From: Mucilaginibacter sp.
GTDB lineage: Bacteria > Bacteroidota > Bacteroidia > Sphingobacteriales > Sphingobacteriaceae
Length of the DNA: 51,800 bases
NCBI RefSeq assembly: GCF_028287845.1
Contig: NZ_JAQBOW010000107.1
Location: 1 to 51,800, forward strand
Direction: 5' to 3'
How positions within the stretch are numbered: the stretch's first letter is position 1; every line of letters begins with the position of its first letter. The notes beneath the pieces are model-generated. The model saw only the letters and a program-made list of their open reading frames with translations, did not search any database and had not been told where the DNA came from. Position numbers and translations under genes: made by a program. Below, in pieces: positions 44,866-51,800 of the stretch.

Positions 44866-46056
44866 ATGAATATTCACGAATACCAGGGTAAAGCCATATT
44901 AAAAAGTTTTGGCGTAAGAGTACAAGAAGGCATAGTTGCAAATACGGTTGAACAAGCTGTTGAAGCTGCTAAGAAATTAAAGGAAGACTACGACTCAAGC
45001 TGGGTTGTTATTAAAGCACAGATCCATGCCGGTGGTCGTGGTAAAGGTGGTGGTGTAAAATTGGCTAAGAATTTAGACGAAGTTAAACAAAGAGCTACCG
45101 ATATTTTAGGAATGCAATTAGTTACACCACAAACCGGAACTGAAGGTAAATTAGTACGTAAGGTATTAGTTGCCCAGGATGTTTATTACCCGGGCGAAAG
45201 CGAAACTAAAGAGTTTTATATAAGTGTTTTGTTAGATCGTGGTAAGGGCCGTAATATTATCATGTATTCTACCGAGGGTGGTATGGACATAGAGGAAGTT
45301 GCCGAGCATACCCCGCATTTAATATTTAAAGAAGAAATTGATCCTAAAGTTGGTTTGCAGGGATTTCAAACCCGTAAAATCGCTTTCAATTTAGGTTTAT
45401 CGGGTGATGCGTTTAAGGATATGACCAAGTTTATCGCTTCGTTATATAAAGCATATGATGCTACCGATTCTTCAATGTTCGAGATCAACCCGGTATTAAA
45501 AACATCTGATAATAAAATATTAGCTGTTGACGCTAAAGTGAATTTAGATGATAACGCCCTATACCGTCACCCGGATTATGCAGCAATGCGCGATACCCAC
45601 GAAGAAGATCCTACTGAAGTTGAAGCAGGTAAATCAAACCTTAACTATGTGAAGCTTGACGGTAACGTAGGCTGTATGGTTAATGGCGCCGGCTTAGCTA
45701 TGGCCACGATGGATATTATAAAATTGGCAGGTGGCGAACCTGCTAACTTTCTGGATGTTGGGGGTACCGCTAATGCGCAAACGGTTAAAGCCGGTTTCAA
45801 TATCATACTAAGCGACCCGAATGTTAAAGCGATTTTGATCAATATTTTTGGTGGTATTGTGCGTTGCGACCGTGTTGCGCAAGGTGTTATTGATGCTTAT
45901 AAAGAAATAGGCAATATCCCTGTTCCTATCATTGTTCGTTTACAAGGCACCAATGCAAAAGAAGCCAAAGAACTAATAGATAATTCTGGCTTAAAGGTTT
46001 ACTCGGCTATTCTATTAAAAGAAGCTGCTGAAATAGTTAAGCAAGTATTGGCATAG
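44866..46056 (+). CDS. sucC: Succinate-CoA ligase (ADP-forming), beta subunit
   Basis: 396 residues. Forms succinate and ATP/GTP from succinyl-CoA in the TCA cycle together with SucD. ATP-grasp N-terminal part (MNIHEYQGKAILKSFGV, then KAQIHAGGRGKGGGVKLAK), nucleotide-binding EINP, and the C-terminal CoA-ligase domain with GCMVNGAGLAMATMDIIK, GGTANAQTVKAGF and NIFGGIVRCDRVA. sucD is not adjacent, unlike in many bacteria. A strong terminator follows directly. Confidence 0.96.
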   Translation: MNIHEYQGKAILKSFGVRVQEGIVANTVEQAVEAAKKLKEDYDSSWVVIKAQIHAGGRGKGGGVKLAKNLDEVKQRATDILGMQLVTPQTGTEGKLVRKVLVAQDVYYPGESETKEFYISVLLDRGKGRNIIMYSTEGGMDIEEVAEHTPHLIFKEEIDPKVGLQGFQTRKIAFNLGLSGDAFKDMTKFIASLYKAYDATDSSMFEINPVLKTSDNKILAVDAKVNLDDNALYRHPDYAAMRDTHEEDPTEVEAGKSNLNYVKLDGNVGCMVNGAGLAMATMDIIKLAGGEPANFLDVGGTANAQTVKAGFNIILSDPNVKAILINIFGGIVRCDRVAQGVIDAYKEIGNIPVPIIVRLQGTNAKEAKELIDNSGLKVYSAILLKEAAEIVKQVLA

Positions 46057-46081
46057 AAATTTCTAATCAAACAGCATGTTA

Positions 46082-46106
46082 AAGGGGCCCCGGCCCCTTT
46101 TTTTGT
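46082..46106 (+). terminator. Terminator of sucC
   Basis: AAGGGGCC/GGCCCCTT stem with a tight loop, followed by seven T. Confidence 0.88.
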
Positions 46107-46310
46107 GGCTACTAAATGGGGATCAATTAAGTAAAACAGATAAAAACATTGGATAACGTATTTCGAGACAAGAAAGATGTTATACCGTAAATCTAAAACA
46201 TTGTATTACAGAAAATTGTAGTTAACAGGGAAAATTGTTCTACAATGTCGACAAAGTGTAAATTTAATAATTAAATTATATGTTTAAACATCTATTTATT
46301 TATATTTGTA

Positions 46311-46318
46311 TCACTAAA
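46311..46318 (+). promoter_or_regulatory. Candidate -7 box of the YceI gene
   Basis: TATATTTG, an exact TAnnTTTG match, 19 nt upstream of the YceI ATG. -33 element not clear. Confidence 0.5.
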
Positions 46319-46337
46319 ATAAAACAATCAATTAATC

Positions 46338-46874
46338 ATGGCAACAGCAACAAAATGGGTTATAGACCCTACGCACTCAGAAGTACAATTTAAAGTAAAA
46401 CACCTGGTTATATCAACCGTAAGTGGTTTTTTCAGAAGTTTTGAAGGTTCATTAACGACTGAAAATGATGACTTTGAAGGCGCTTCGGTAGAATTCACTA
46501 TAGATATCAATAGCATTGATACCAACCAAACCCAACGTGATGGGCACTTAAAATCTGCTGATTTTTTCGACTCGGAAAAATATCCCAATCTTAAATTCAA
46601 ATCAACTTCATTTACAAAAACCGGTGATGACGAATATAAATTAACCGGCGATTTAACTGTTAAAGATGTAACCAAACCAATTACACTTGATGTTGAATAC
46701 GGGGGATCTGCAAATGATTCTTACGGAAATACTAAAGCTGGCTTTGAAGTTATTGGTAAAATTAACCGTAAAGAGTTTGGCTTAACCTGGAATGGTGTAA
46801 CCGAAGCGGGTGCAATTGTAGCAGGTGAAGATATTAAGATCAGCATTAACGCCCAATTTGTTAAACAAGCGTAA
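46338..46874 (+). CDS. YceI family protein
   Basis: 178 residues, a YceI lipocalin-like barrel that binds a polyisoprenoid or similar amphiphile in studied relatives. Start WVIDPTHSEVQFKVKHLVIS, the GSLTTENDDFEGASVEFTID segment, RDGHLKSADFFDSEKYPNLKFKS, and the end EFGLTWNGVTEAGAIVAGED are all family signatures. There is no signal peptide, so this copy is probably cytoplasmic. Single gene. A long hairpin lies 73 bp downstream. Confidence 0.92.
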   Translation: MATATKWVIDPTHSEVQFKVKHLVISTVSGFFRSFEGSLTTENDDFEGASVEFTIDINSIDTNQTQRDGHLKSADFFDSEKYPNLKFKSTSFTKTGDDEYKLTGDLTVKDVTKPITLDVEYGGSANDSYGNTKAGFEVIGKINRKEFGLTWNGVTEAGAIVAGEDIKISINAQFVKQA

Positions 46875-46946
46875 TTAATACATGGTCGGAGATTTTCGAT
46901 CTCGGAATTATAGATACTTATTTGGCATATTAAATGCTATAAACTT

Positions 46947-46975
46947 AAATGCAATCTCAATGCGAGATTGCATTT
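46947..46975 (+). terminator. 12-bp hairpin between yceI and the Sua5/YciO gene
   Basis: AAATGCAATCTC pairs perfectly with GAGATTGCATTT around a 5-nt loop. No T-run follows, so it may be a weak terminator, an RNA-stability element, or an operator for the next gene, whose ATG is 39 nt away. Confidence 0.45.
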
Positions 46976-47013
46976 GACGTATATTGCAAAAAAAATCGAA
47001 ATCGAAATAAACA

Positions 47014-47634
47014 ATGCTTATTAAAATATATCCTGAAAACCCTAATCCAAAAGCTATTGAACAGGTGGCCGATGTATTACGTAAGGGAGGATTAATTATC
47101 TACCCTACTGATACGGTTTATGGTTTGGGCTGCGATATTACCAATCATAAAGCTATTGAGGCTATTTGCAAAATAAGAAACATAAAGCCCGAAAAGGCTA
47201 ATTTCTCTTTTATATGTTATGATTTAAGCCATATATCAGACTATATAAAACCAATTGATAATACCACTTTCCGCTTATTAAAAAAAGCGCTGCCGGGGCC
47301 CTTTACTTTTATATTTAATGCCAGTCATAACGTACCCAAACTGTTAAGCTCTAACAAAAAAACAGTTGGTATACGTGTGCCGGATAACAATATAGCGCGC
47401 GAAATTGTAAAGGTATTAGGTAACCCTATCCTCTCTACCTCTATTAAGGATGATGACGAGATCATTGAATACTCTACCGACCCCGAATTGATCAACGAAA
47501 AATATGAAGACCTGGTTGACCTGGTGATTGACGGAGGCTATGGCGATAATATTGCATCAACCGTTGTTGATTGCACATCCGGCGACTTTGAGGTAATACG
47601 TGAAGGCAAGGGTGAGTTAGAGTTATATTTATAA
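47014..47634 (+). CDS. Sua5/YciO/YrdC-family protein (threonylcarbamoyl-AMP synthase-like)
   Basis: 206 residues. GGLIIYPTDTVYGLGCDITN, the KIRNIKPEKANFSFICYDLS segment, LPGPFTFIFNAS, KKTVGIRVPDN and the final STVVDCTSGDFEVIREGKG define the YrdC fold. YrdC/Sua5 enzymes make threonylcarbamoyl-AMP for the t6A modification of tRNA position 37. The divergent middle region (KPEKANFSFI instead of KxRxxxxPL) is typical of the YciO branch, which is much less active in studied members, so the t6A role is uncertain. Confidence 0.87.
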   Translation: MLIKIYPENPNPKAIEQVADVLRKGGLIIYPTDTVYGLGCDITNHKAIEAICKIRNIKPEKANFSFICYDLSHISDYIKPIDNTTFRLLKKALPGPFTFIFNASHNVPKLLSSNKKTVGIRVPDNNIAREIVKVLGNPILSTSIKDDDEIIEYSTDPELINEKYEDLVDLVIDGGYGDNIASTVVDCTSGDFEVIREGKGELELYL

Positions 47635-47752
47635 CAGTTGAGTAGAACCATTTCATAAGCTTGGGTCATTATGCGCATGGTTACGCCACTCTATAAACCC
47701 TTGCCGAGTAATATCAAAATCAGAAAGTGCTTTTTGAAGCTACAGCCCGGCC

Positions 47753-48529
47753 CTACAAGGATGTCCGTATGGAATGTATAAATCCATTAATTTTTTCGAG
47801 GTAATTTTCAGATTCCAAAAGCTTTACAAATTTACTTCCAACTATTGCACCGTCGGCGTATTCGCAGGCTTTTTTAAATGTAGCATTGTCGCCTATACCA
47901 AAACCGATGATCGCCGGGTTTTTCAATTGCATGGCTTTAATACGTTTATAATAATTTTCAATACTATCAGATACATCTAAGCTGCCGCCAGTTATTGATG
48001 ATGATGAAAGCAGATAAATAAAGCTATTACTCAACTCATCAATTTTACGGATACGGTCTGCAGAGGTTTGCGGTGTAACTAAGAATATATTGCTCAGGTT
48101 ATTACTCTTAAAAAAACCGGCATACATGGTTTCATACTCATATATTGGCAAATCCGGTACAATAACACCGTCTACACCTGCCTCGGCAGCTTTTTTGCAA
48201 AACTGTTCTACACCATATTGAACTATCGGATTAAAATACCCCATTAAAAGCACCGGTATGGTTACCCGTTTACGCAGATTTTTTAATTGCTCGAATAATA
48301 AATTAAGCGTCATGCCATTATCCAGCGCTTGTTGTGAGCTATGCTGAATGGTTGGCCCATCTGCCACAGGATCTGAATAGGGAAAGCCTATTTCCAGGAA
48401 ATCAGCTCCGGCTTTTTCTAATGCTTCGGCGATATCAAGGGTAGTATTCAGTTCGGGATAACCTGCTGTATAATAGATGGATAACAAATTACCTTTTCTG
48501 GCAGCAAAAAGATGGTTTAGACGGTTCAT
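47753..48529 (-). CDS. trpA: Tryptophan synthase alpha subunit
   Basis: 258 residues. Cleaves indole-3-glycerol phosphate to indole and glyceraldehyde 3-phosphate. Catalytic Glu46 in LEIGFPYSDP and Asp57 in PVADGP, loop VPDLPIYEYE, and phosphate-binding GFGIGDNATFKKA near the C-terminus. Last gene of trpDFBA; begins 9 nt after trpB. No obvious terminator is seen in the 118 bp after it. Confidence 0.95.
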   Translation of the reverse strand: MNRLNHLFAARKGNLLSIYYTAGYPELNTTLDIAEALEKAGADFLEIGFPYSDPVADGPTIQHSSQQALDNGMTLNLLFEQLKNLRKRVTIPVLLMGYFNPIVQYGVEQFCKKAAEAGVDGVIVPDLPIYEYETMYAGFFKSNNLSNIFLVTPQTSADRIRKIDELSNSFIYLLSSSSITGGSLDVSDSIENYYKRIKAMQLKNPAIIGFGIGDNATFKKACEYADGAIVGSKFVKLLESENYLEKINGFIHSIRTSL

Positions 48530-48538
48530 TATTATTAG

Positions 48539-49720
48539 TTAGTAGTTAAAATATTTTATATACGTGTCTAAATCCTTATCCCCACGGCCCGATAAGCAGA
48601 TGATCACGTTATCATCTTTCTTAAAGTTCATTTTCTCTAATTGTGCCAATGCGTGTGCCGATTCTATTGCCGGTATAATACCTTCTAATTGGCAGCATAA
48701 CAGACCCGCTTGTAACGCTTCATCGTCTGTTACGCTTGTATATTGCGCACGGTTTATTTTATACAAATGCGCATGCTGCGGACCTATACCCGGGTAATCT
48801 AATCCGGCAGATATAGAATAAGGCTCAACCACCTGCCCATCGTCTGTTTGCATTAAAATGGTACGGCTTCCATGCAAAACACCCTCCCTGCCCAAAATAG
48901 TTGTAGCTGCAGAGTGGCCGCTATTCACGCCTTTTCCTGCTGCTTCAACAGCAATAAGCTTAACACTTTCATCATCTAAAAAATGATAAAACATACCCAT
49001 GGCATTGCTGCCACCGCCTACACAGGCCATTACATATTCTGGTAACTCTTTACCGGTATGCTCAAATAATTGTTTTTTAGCTTCAAATGATATGATAGAT
49101 TGAAAACGCGCTACCATATCCGGATAAGGATATGGACCAACAACCGACCCGATAATATAATGTGTATCAACGGGGTTGGCTATCCAGTCGCGCAGGGCCT
49201 CATTGGTGGCATCTTTAAGTGTTTTACTACCGGAGCGGGCCGGAACCACCTTCGCGCCTAACATCTTCATACGCGACACATTTGGGGCCTGGCGTTCCAT
49301 GTCAACTTCGCCCATATAAACTACGCATTCAATACCTTTGAGTGCACAAACCGTTGCGGTTGCTACGCCATGCTGGCCCGCACCTGTTTCGGCGATTATG
49401 CGCTTTTTGCCCAGGCGTTGTGCGAGCAATATCTGGCCGATTGCATTATTAATTTTATGCGAACCCGTGTGGTTCAGGTCCTCTCGCTTTAAAAATATAT
49501 TGGCACCATATTTTTCAGAATATCTTTTGGCAAAATATAATGGAGACGGCCTGCCTACATAATCTTTTAAAAGCAGATCGAACTCAGCCTTAAAATCGGG
49601 CTCATTTATTATCTTTAAATATTGCTGCCTTAATTCTTCAATATTAGGGTACAGCATTTCGGGCACGTAAGCACCGCCAAAATCGCCATAATAACCGTGT
49701 TCGTTAACTCCGTATTTCAT
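48539..49720 (-). CDS. trpB: Tryptophan synthase beta subunit
   Basis: 393 residues. Condenses indole with serine using PLP. N-terminal [17 protein letters not shown]-binding Lys89 in [15 protein letters not shown], catalytic Glu in [13 protein letters not shown], and phosphate-binding [12 protein letters not shown]. Conventional TrpB1 type, pairing with TrpA downstream. Its start overlaps the end of trpF by 17 nt, consistent with translational coupling. Confidence 0.96.
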   Translation of the reverse strand: MKYGVNEHGYYGDFGGAYVPEMLYPNIEELRQQYLKIINEPDFKAEFDLLLKDYVGRPSPLYFAKRYSEKYGANIFLKREDLNHTGSHKINNAIGQILLAQRLGKKRIIAETGAGQHGVATATVCALKGIECVVYMGEVDMERQAPNVSRMKMLGAKVVPARSGSKTLKDATNEALRDWIANPVDTHYIIGSVVGPYPYPDMVARFQSIISFEAKKQLFEHTGKELPEYVMACVGGGSNAMGMFYHFLDDESVKLIAVEAAGKGVNSGHSAATTILGREGVLHGSRTILMQTDDGQVVEPYSISAGLDYPGIGPQHAHLYKINRAQYTSVTDDEALQAGLLCCQLEGIIPAIESAHALAQLEKMNFKKDDNVIICLSGRGDKDLDTYIKYFNY

Positions 49721-50345
49721 GCGTAGTAGATTGCTTTAACAGGTTAAACGCCTGTTTTAATTTTTTTATATCTTTCATTCCGGGTGCTGTTTCAAACTTA
49801 CTGTTCAAATCTACCCCATAAAATTGGGGGTGTACAATTTTTGTAACCTGCTCCAAATTATCCAAATTTAAACCTCCGCTTAAAAAAAACGGCATGTTCA
49901 ATTTATATTTATCTAATACTTTCCAGTTAAAGGTTTTGCCCGAGCCGCCGTACATATCTGTCTTGGTATCGAACAAAAAATAATCAATTTTGCCGATATA
50001 ATCATTTAGTTGGTTAAAATCAAAATCTTCATTTAAACCAAAGGCCTTAATAACTGTCACCTTGTTTCTAAATGAGTTGGCAAATTCGGGAGTTTCTTGT
50101 CCATGTAACTGTATAGCATCAAATCCAAATTCTTCAATAAGCCGGTTAATTTCTTGCTCATTTTCATCCACAAAAACAGCAGTTTTTAAAATTGATGCAG
50201 CCAGACCGTTCAAAGCATCAGCAGGCACTTCACTAACAAATCTTGGCGAGCGGTCATAACAGATAAAGCCTATATAATCAGGATCTAAATCAGCAACTGC
50301 CTTAATATTGTCCGGATATTTTAACCCGCAAACCTTTATTTTCAT
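49704..50345 (-). CDS. trpF: Phosphoribosylanthranilate isomerase
   Basis: 213 residues from the ATG at 50345; an in-frame TTG at 50360 would overlap trpD. Catalyses the Amadori rearrangement of PRA to CdRP. Motifs: [12 protein letters not shown] with the catalytic Cys, [41 protein letters not shown] with the catalytic Asp, and SGGLNLDN. Lies directly between trpD (7 nt) and trpB (overlap), so trpC, usually between trpD and trpF, is absent from this operon. Confidence 0.94.
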   Translation of the reverse strand: MKIKVCGLKYPDNIKAVADLDPDYIGFICYDRSPRFVSEVPADALNGLAASILKTAVFVDENEQEINRLIEEFGFDAIQLHGQETPEFANSFRNKVTVIKAFGLNEDFDFNQLNDYIGKIDYFLFDTKTDMYGGSGKTFNWKVLDKYKLNMPFFLSGGLNLDNLEQVTKIVHPQFYGVDLNSKFETAPGMKDIKKLKQAFNLLKQSTTHEIRS

Positions 50346-50352
50346 TTTAGTT

Positions 50353-51336
50353 TTAGACAAGGGTTTTAAAACTTGTTAATGCTCTCTTACTAACTAATGC
50401 TTCTTCTGCTTCATAAAAACAATCCGCAAAGCTATTTTGAGGATTTATTGTTTTAATGGCCAATGCCGCATTTGCTAAAACCACATTACTTTGCGCTGTA
50501 GTACTATTGCCGTTTAACACCTGCATAAATATAGCTGCCGATTCATTAACCGTGCTTCCTCCAACTATTGCTGATGCATCTATCCTATCGAAGCCAACAC
50601 TTTTTAATGTGTTTATTTTTTCACCTTCAGGGGTAAATGTTTTAAAATCGCACGTAAGCGAAATCTCATCATAACCCTCTAATGCATTTAAAATAGTATA
50701 TTTTTTGTCAGATCGTTGATAAAGATAGGCATACATGCGCGCAAGCTCTAAATTATAAACGCCAACCAACTGATTTTTAGGCTTAGCAGGATTAACCATT
50801 GGGCCCAGCATATTAAAAAATGTTTTAACACCAAGCTCCCTGCGTATTGGCGCCACCGTTTTCATTGCAGGGTGGAATAAAGGTGCATGTAAAAAACAAA
50901 TGTTGGCCCTATCTATACTATACTTAAGATCGTCAATATTATTAGTGAATTTATAACCTAAATACTCCATCACATTGGATGAGCCACAACCGGATGAAAC
51001 ACCATAATTGCCATGCTTTGCAACTTTATAGCCCGCACCCGCTACTACAAACGATGCCAGGGTTGAAATATTAAAAGTGTCTTTACCATCGCCACCAGTG
51101 CCGCATAAGTCAATTAAATCATCTGTTCCCAAATTAACTGGTAAACATAGCTCCAGCATGGCGTCCCTAAAACCTTCCAGCTCGGTAACAGTTATGGATC
51201 GCATACAATAGGCGGTCATAAAAGCGGCCATCTGCGAATTATTATACATGCCCTGCGATACCAGGGTTAAAATGCTCTTTGCCTGTCCTCTGGTAAGTGT
51301 TTTATTCTCGAAAAGGTGATTTAAAATTTGTTTCAT
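50353..51336 (-). CDS. trpD: Anthranilate phosphoribosyltransferase
   Basis: 327 residues. Transfers phosphoribose from PRPP to anthranilate. Glycine loop LCGTGGDGKDTFNIST (78-93), the anthranilate/PRPP segment KHGNYGVSSGCGSSNVMEYLG, HPAMKTVAPIRRELGVKTFFNMLGPMVNPA, and LNALEGYDEISL. First gene of the operon, with a 5' leader of about 165 nt that contains the attenuator. trpE and trpG are not upstream; that space is followed by a plus-strand gene. Confidence 0.95.
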   Translation of the reverse strand: MKQILNHLFENKTLTRGQAKSILTLVSQGMYNNSQMAAFMTAYCMRSITVTELEGFRDAMLELCLPVNLGTDDLIDLCGTGGDGKDTFNISTLASFVVAGAGYKVAKHGNYGVSSGCGSSNVMEYLGYKFTNNIDDLKYSIDRANICFLHAPLFHPAMKTVAPIRRELGVKTFFNMLGPMVNPAKPKNQLVGVYNLELARMYAYLYQRSDKKYTILNALEGYDEISLTCDFKTFTPEGEKINTLKSVGFDRIDASAIVGGSTVNESAAIFMQVLNGNSTTAQSNVVLANAALAIKTINPQNSFADCFYEAEEALVSKRALTSFKTLV

Positions 51337-51387
51337 ATATTATCCCTTAAAGGGAAATTTTAGTTAAAGACCATCAAACGTTTTAAC

Positions 51388-51413
51388 AAAAAAGGGTTAC
51401 CTTACGGCAACCC
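51388..51413 (-). terminator. Attenuator terminator in the trpD leader
   Basis: GGGTTGCC-GTAA-GGTAACCC, 8 bp with one G-U and a 4-nt loop, followed by TTTTTTG. It lies 52 bp before the trpD ATG with no minus-strand gene upstream to terminate except the short leader peptide. Confidence 0.85.
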
Positions 51414-51452
51414 TTTAAATATAATTTACAATAACAAGAGTTTGCCTTACGA

Positions 51453-51500
51453 TCAATCGTTAAGCCACCACCAATTATTATTTAAACTTTTAATTATCAT
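51453..51500 (-). CDS. trpL: trp leader peptide (MIIKSLNNNWWWLND)
   Basis: 15 codons starting at ATG 51500: Met-Ile-Ile-Lys-Ser-Leu-Asn-Asn-Asn, then Trp-Trp-Trp at 51473-51465, then Leu-Asn-Asp and TGA at 51455-51453. Three consecutive TGG codons by chance directly upstream of a trp operon and an intrinsic terminator are very unlikely. The product needs no function; translation is the signal. It lies between the predicted promoter (51508-51538) and the terminator (51388-51413). Confidence 0.8.
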   Translation of the reverse strand: MIIKSLNNNWWWLND

Positions 51501-51507
51501 TATATGG

Positions 51508-51538
51508 CAAATATGGAAATAGTTTTTTCTAAAAGCAA
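51508..51538 (-). promoter_or_regulatory. Predicted trp operon promoter
   Basis: Minus strand: TTG at 51538-51536, a 20-bp spacer, then CATATTTG at 51515-51508, one mismatch from TAnnTTTG. The -7 box ends 7 nt before the leader peptide ATG, so the transcript would start at or a few bases before that codon. Confidence 0.6.
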
Positions 51539-51562
51539 GCAGAATGAATAAATTTACGGTGT

Positions 51563-51664
51563 TAAGTTTATTTGGTTGATTGTGTTGGTTAATTGAGTTG
51601 TTAATTATCGGTCAAAAAAAACTTATTTAACCCAATCAACTTTAATCCAACCACTCAACCAAAC
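51563..51664. repeat. Inverted tandem-repeat site 5, upstream of the K+ channel gene
   Basis: Left arm about 51569-51606 (TTGGTTGATTGTG repeated as TTGGTTAATTGAG, 13-nt period) and right arm about 51636-51664 (CAATCAAC, CCAACCACTCAACCAAAC), complementary in composition and partly in sequence. Same architecture as the heptamer sites but less regular. Confidence 0.5.
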
Positions 51665-51800
51665 ATGGCTATCCATAAACGAAAATTCAATCCGGAAGAT
51701 GATCTTGGATTTGGCACCCAGGCCGTTACCAAAAGCCAGCGCCTAATAAACCAGGATGGATCTATAAATGTAAAACGTAAAGGGCTATCTTTATTTGACA
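51665..51800 (+). CDS. Inward-rectifier K+ channel (KirBac-like), 3' end cut off
   Basis: Only the first 45 codons are in the window. DDLGFGTQA (residues 12-20) and RLINQDGSINVKRKG (26-40) form the N-terminal cytoplasmic segment leading to the slide helix of bacterial inward-rectifier channels; the pore is outside the window. Divergent from the trp operon. Identification rests on this short segment. Confidence 0.75.
   Translation, partial: MAIHKRKFNPEDDLGFGTQAVTKSQRLINQDGSINVKRKGLSLFD

Larger units (their letters stand above)
51388..51500 (-). promoter_or_regulatory. Candidate ribosome-mediated trp attenuator
   Basis: The trpD leader has four parts, read on the minus strand: a 15-codon peptide with three consecutive UGG codons; a segment at 51446-51438 (GGCAAACTC); GGGTTGCC at 51413-51406; and GGTAACCC at 51401-51394 followed by six T. 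The third part can pair either with the second (GGCAA:TTGCC plus a partly paired extension, antiterminator) or with the fourth (8 bp, terminator). A further hairpin (CTTAACGA/TCGTAAGG-like, one mismatch and one G-U) joins the end of the peptide to the second part. Stalling at Trp codons would free the second part; reaching the stop would cover it. Confidence 0.8.

Noticed and set aside
51386..51413. Terminator of an upstream trpE or other minus-strand gene
   Set aside because: No minus-strand gene lies between this hairpin and the right edge except the 15-codon leader; the plus-strand K+ channel gene occupies the rest.

Overview
The window looks like chromosomal DNA of a Bacteroidota bacterium, most likely family Sphingobacteriaceae (Mucilaginibacter or Pedobacter-like). 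The evidence is a 286-residue primary sigma factor without region 1.1, TAnnTTTG-type -7 promoter boxes, a type III glutamine synthetase, an Oar-like TonB-dependent receptor, many short SSC or TAC lipoprotein signals, AT-rich intergenic DNA and little sign of Shine-Dalgarno sequences. The genus is an inference from protein style. No database was searched.

Layout. 1-6.4 kb: a cut-off GNAT acetyltransferase, a DUF3298-type lipoprotein and aspartate kinase in one operon, then small secreted or lipoproteins (two of them SnoaL/NTF2-like) and a degenerate DEAD-box helicase. 6.7-12.8 kb: a more GC-rich stretch rich in repeats, with a lipase-maturation-factor-like membrane protein, a membrane-anchored VOC protein, tRNA-His, a copper P-type ATPase and RNase HI, broken up by three MITE-like elements that share terminal inverted repeats. 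13.1-17.9 kb (minus strand): a phosphoesterase, TrmN6-like methyltransferase, VOC protein, PurL and a TonB protein. 18.2-23.8 kb: a nitrogen-assimilation group (porin, Amt, type III glutamine synthetase). 23.9-30.9 kb: ClC channel, PurM, and a TonB-dependent receptor with a partner lipoprotein. 31.2-36.8 kb: dihydrolipoyl dehydrogenase, an IVS-like four-helix-bundle gene, an MBL hydrolase, the primary sigma factor, an orphan ABC ATPase with a tiny membrane partner, and PhzF. 37.1-46.9 kb: an NmrA-like protein, SMC, an S41 protease, a HAD-like protein / unknown / LolD operon, SucC and YceI. 47.0-51.8 kb: a Sua5/YciO-like protein, the trpDFBA operon, and the start of an inward-rectifier K+ channel.

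The most striking observation is upstream of trpD. A promoter-like sequence lies almost directly on a 15-codon reading frame with three consecutive Trp codons and a UGA stop. It is followed by a segment that can pair with the 5' arm of a textbook intrinsic terminator. This has every part of a ribosome-mediated trp attenuator, on a nearly leaderless transcript, in a phylum where this mechanism is not commonly described.

The second pattern is a set of five intergenic sites built as inverted pairs of degenerate tandem repeats. Four show a clear 7-nt period, and each site uses a different heptamer. One pair encloses a four-helix-bundle (23S IVS protein) gene, which suggests an IVS-like mobile element with gene-less relatives.
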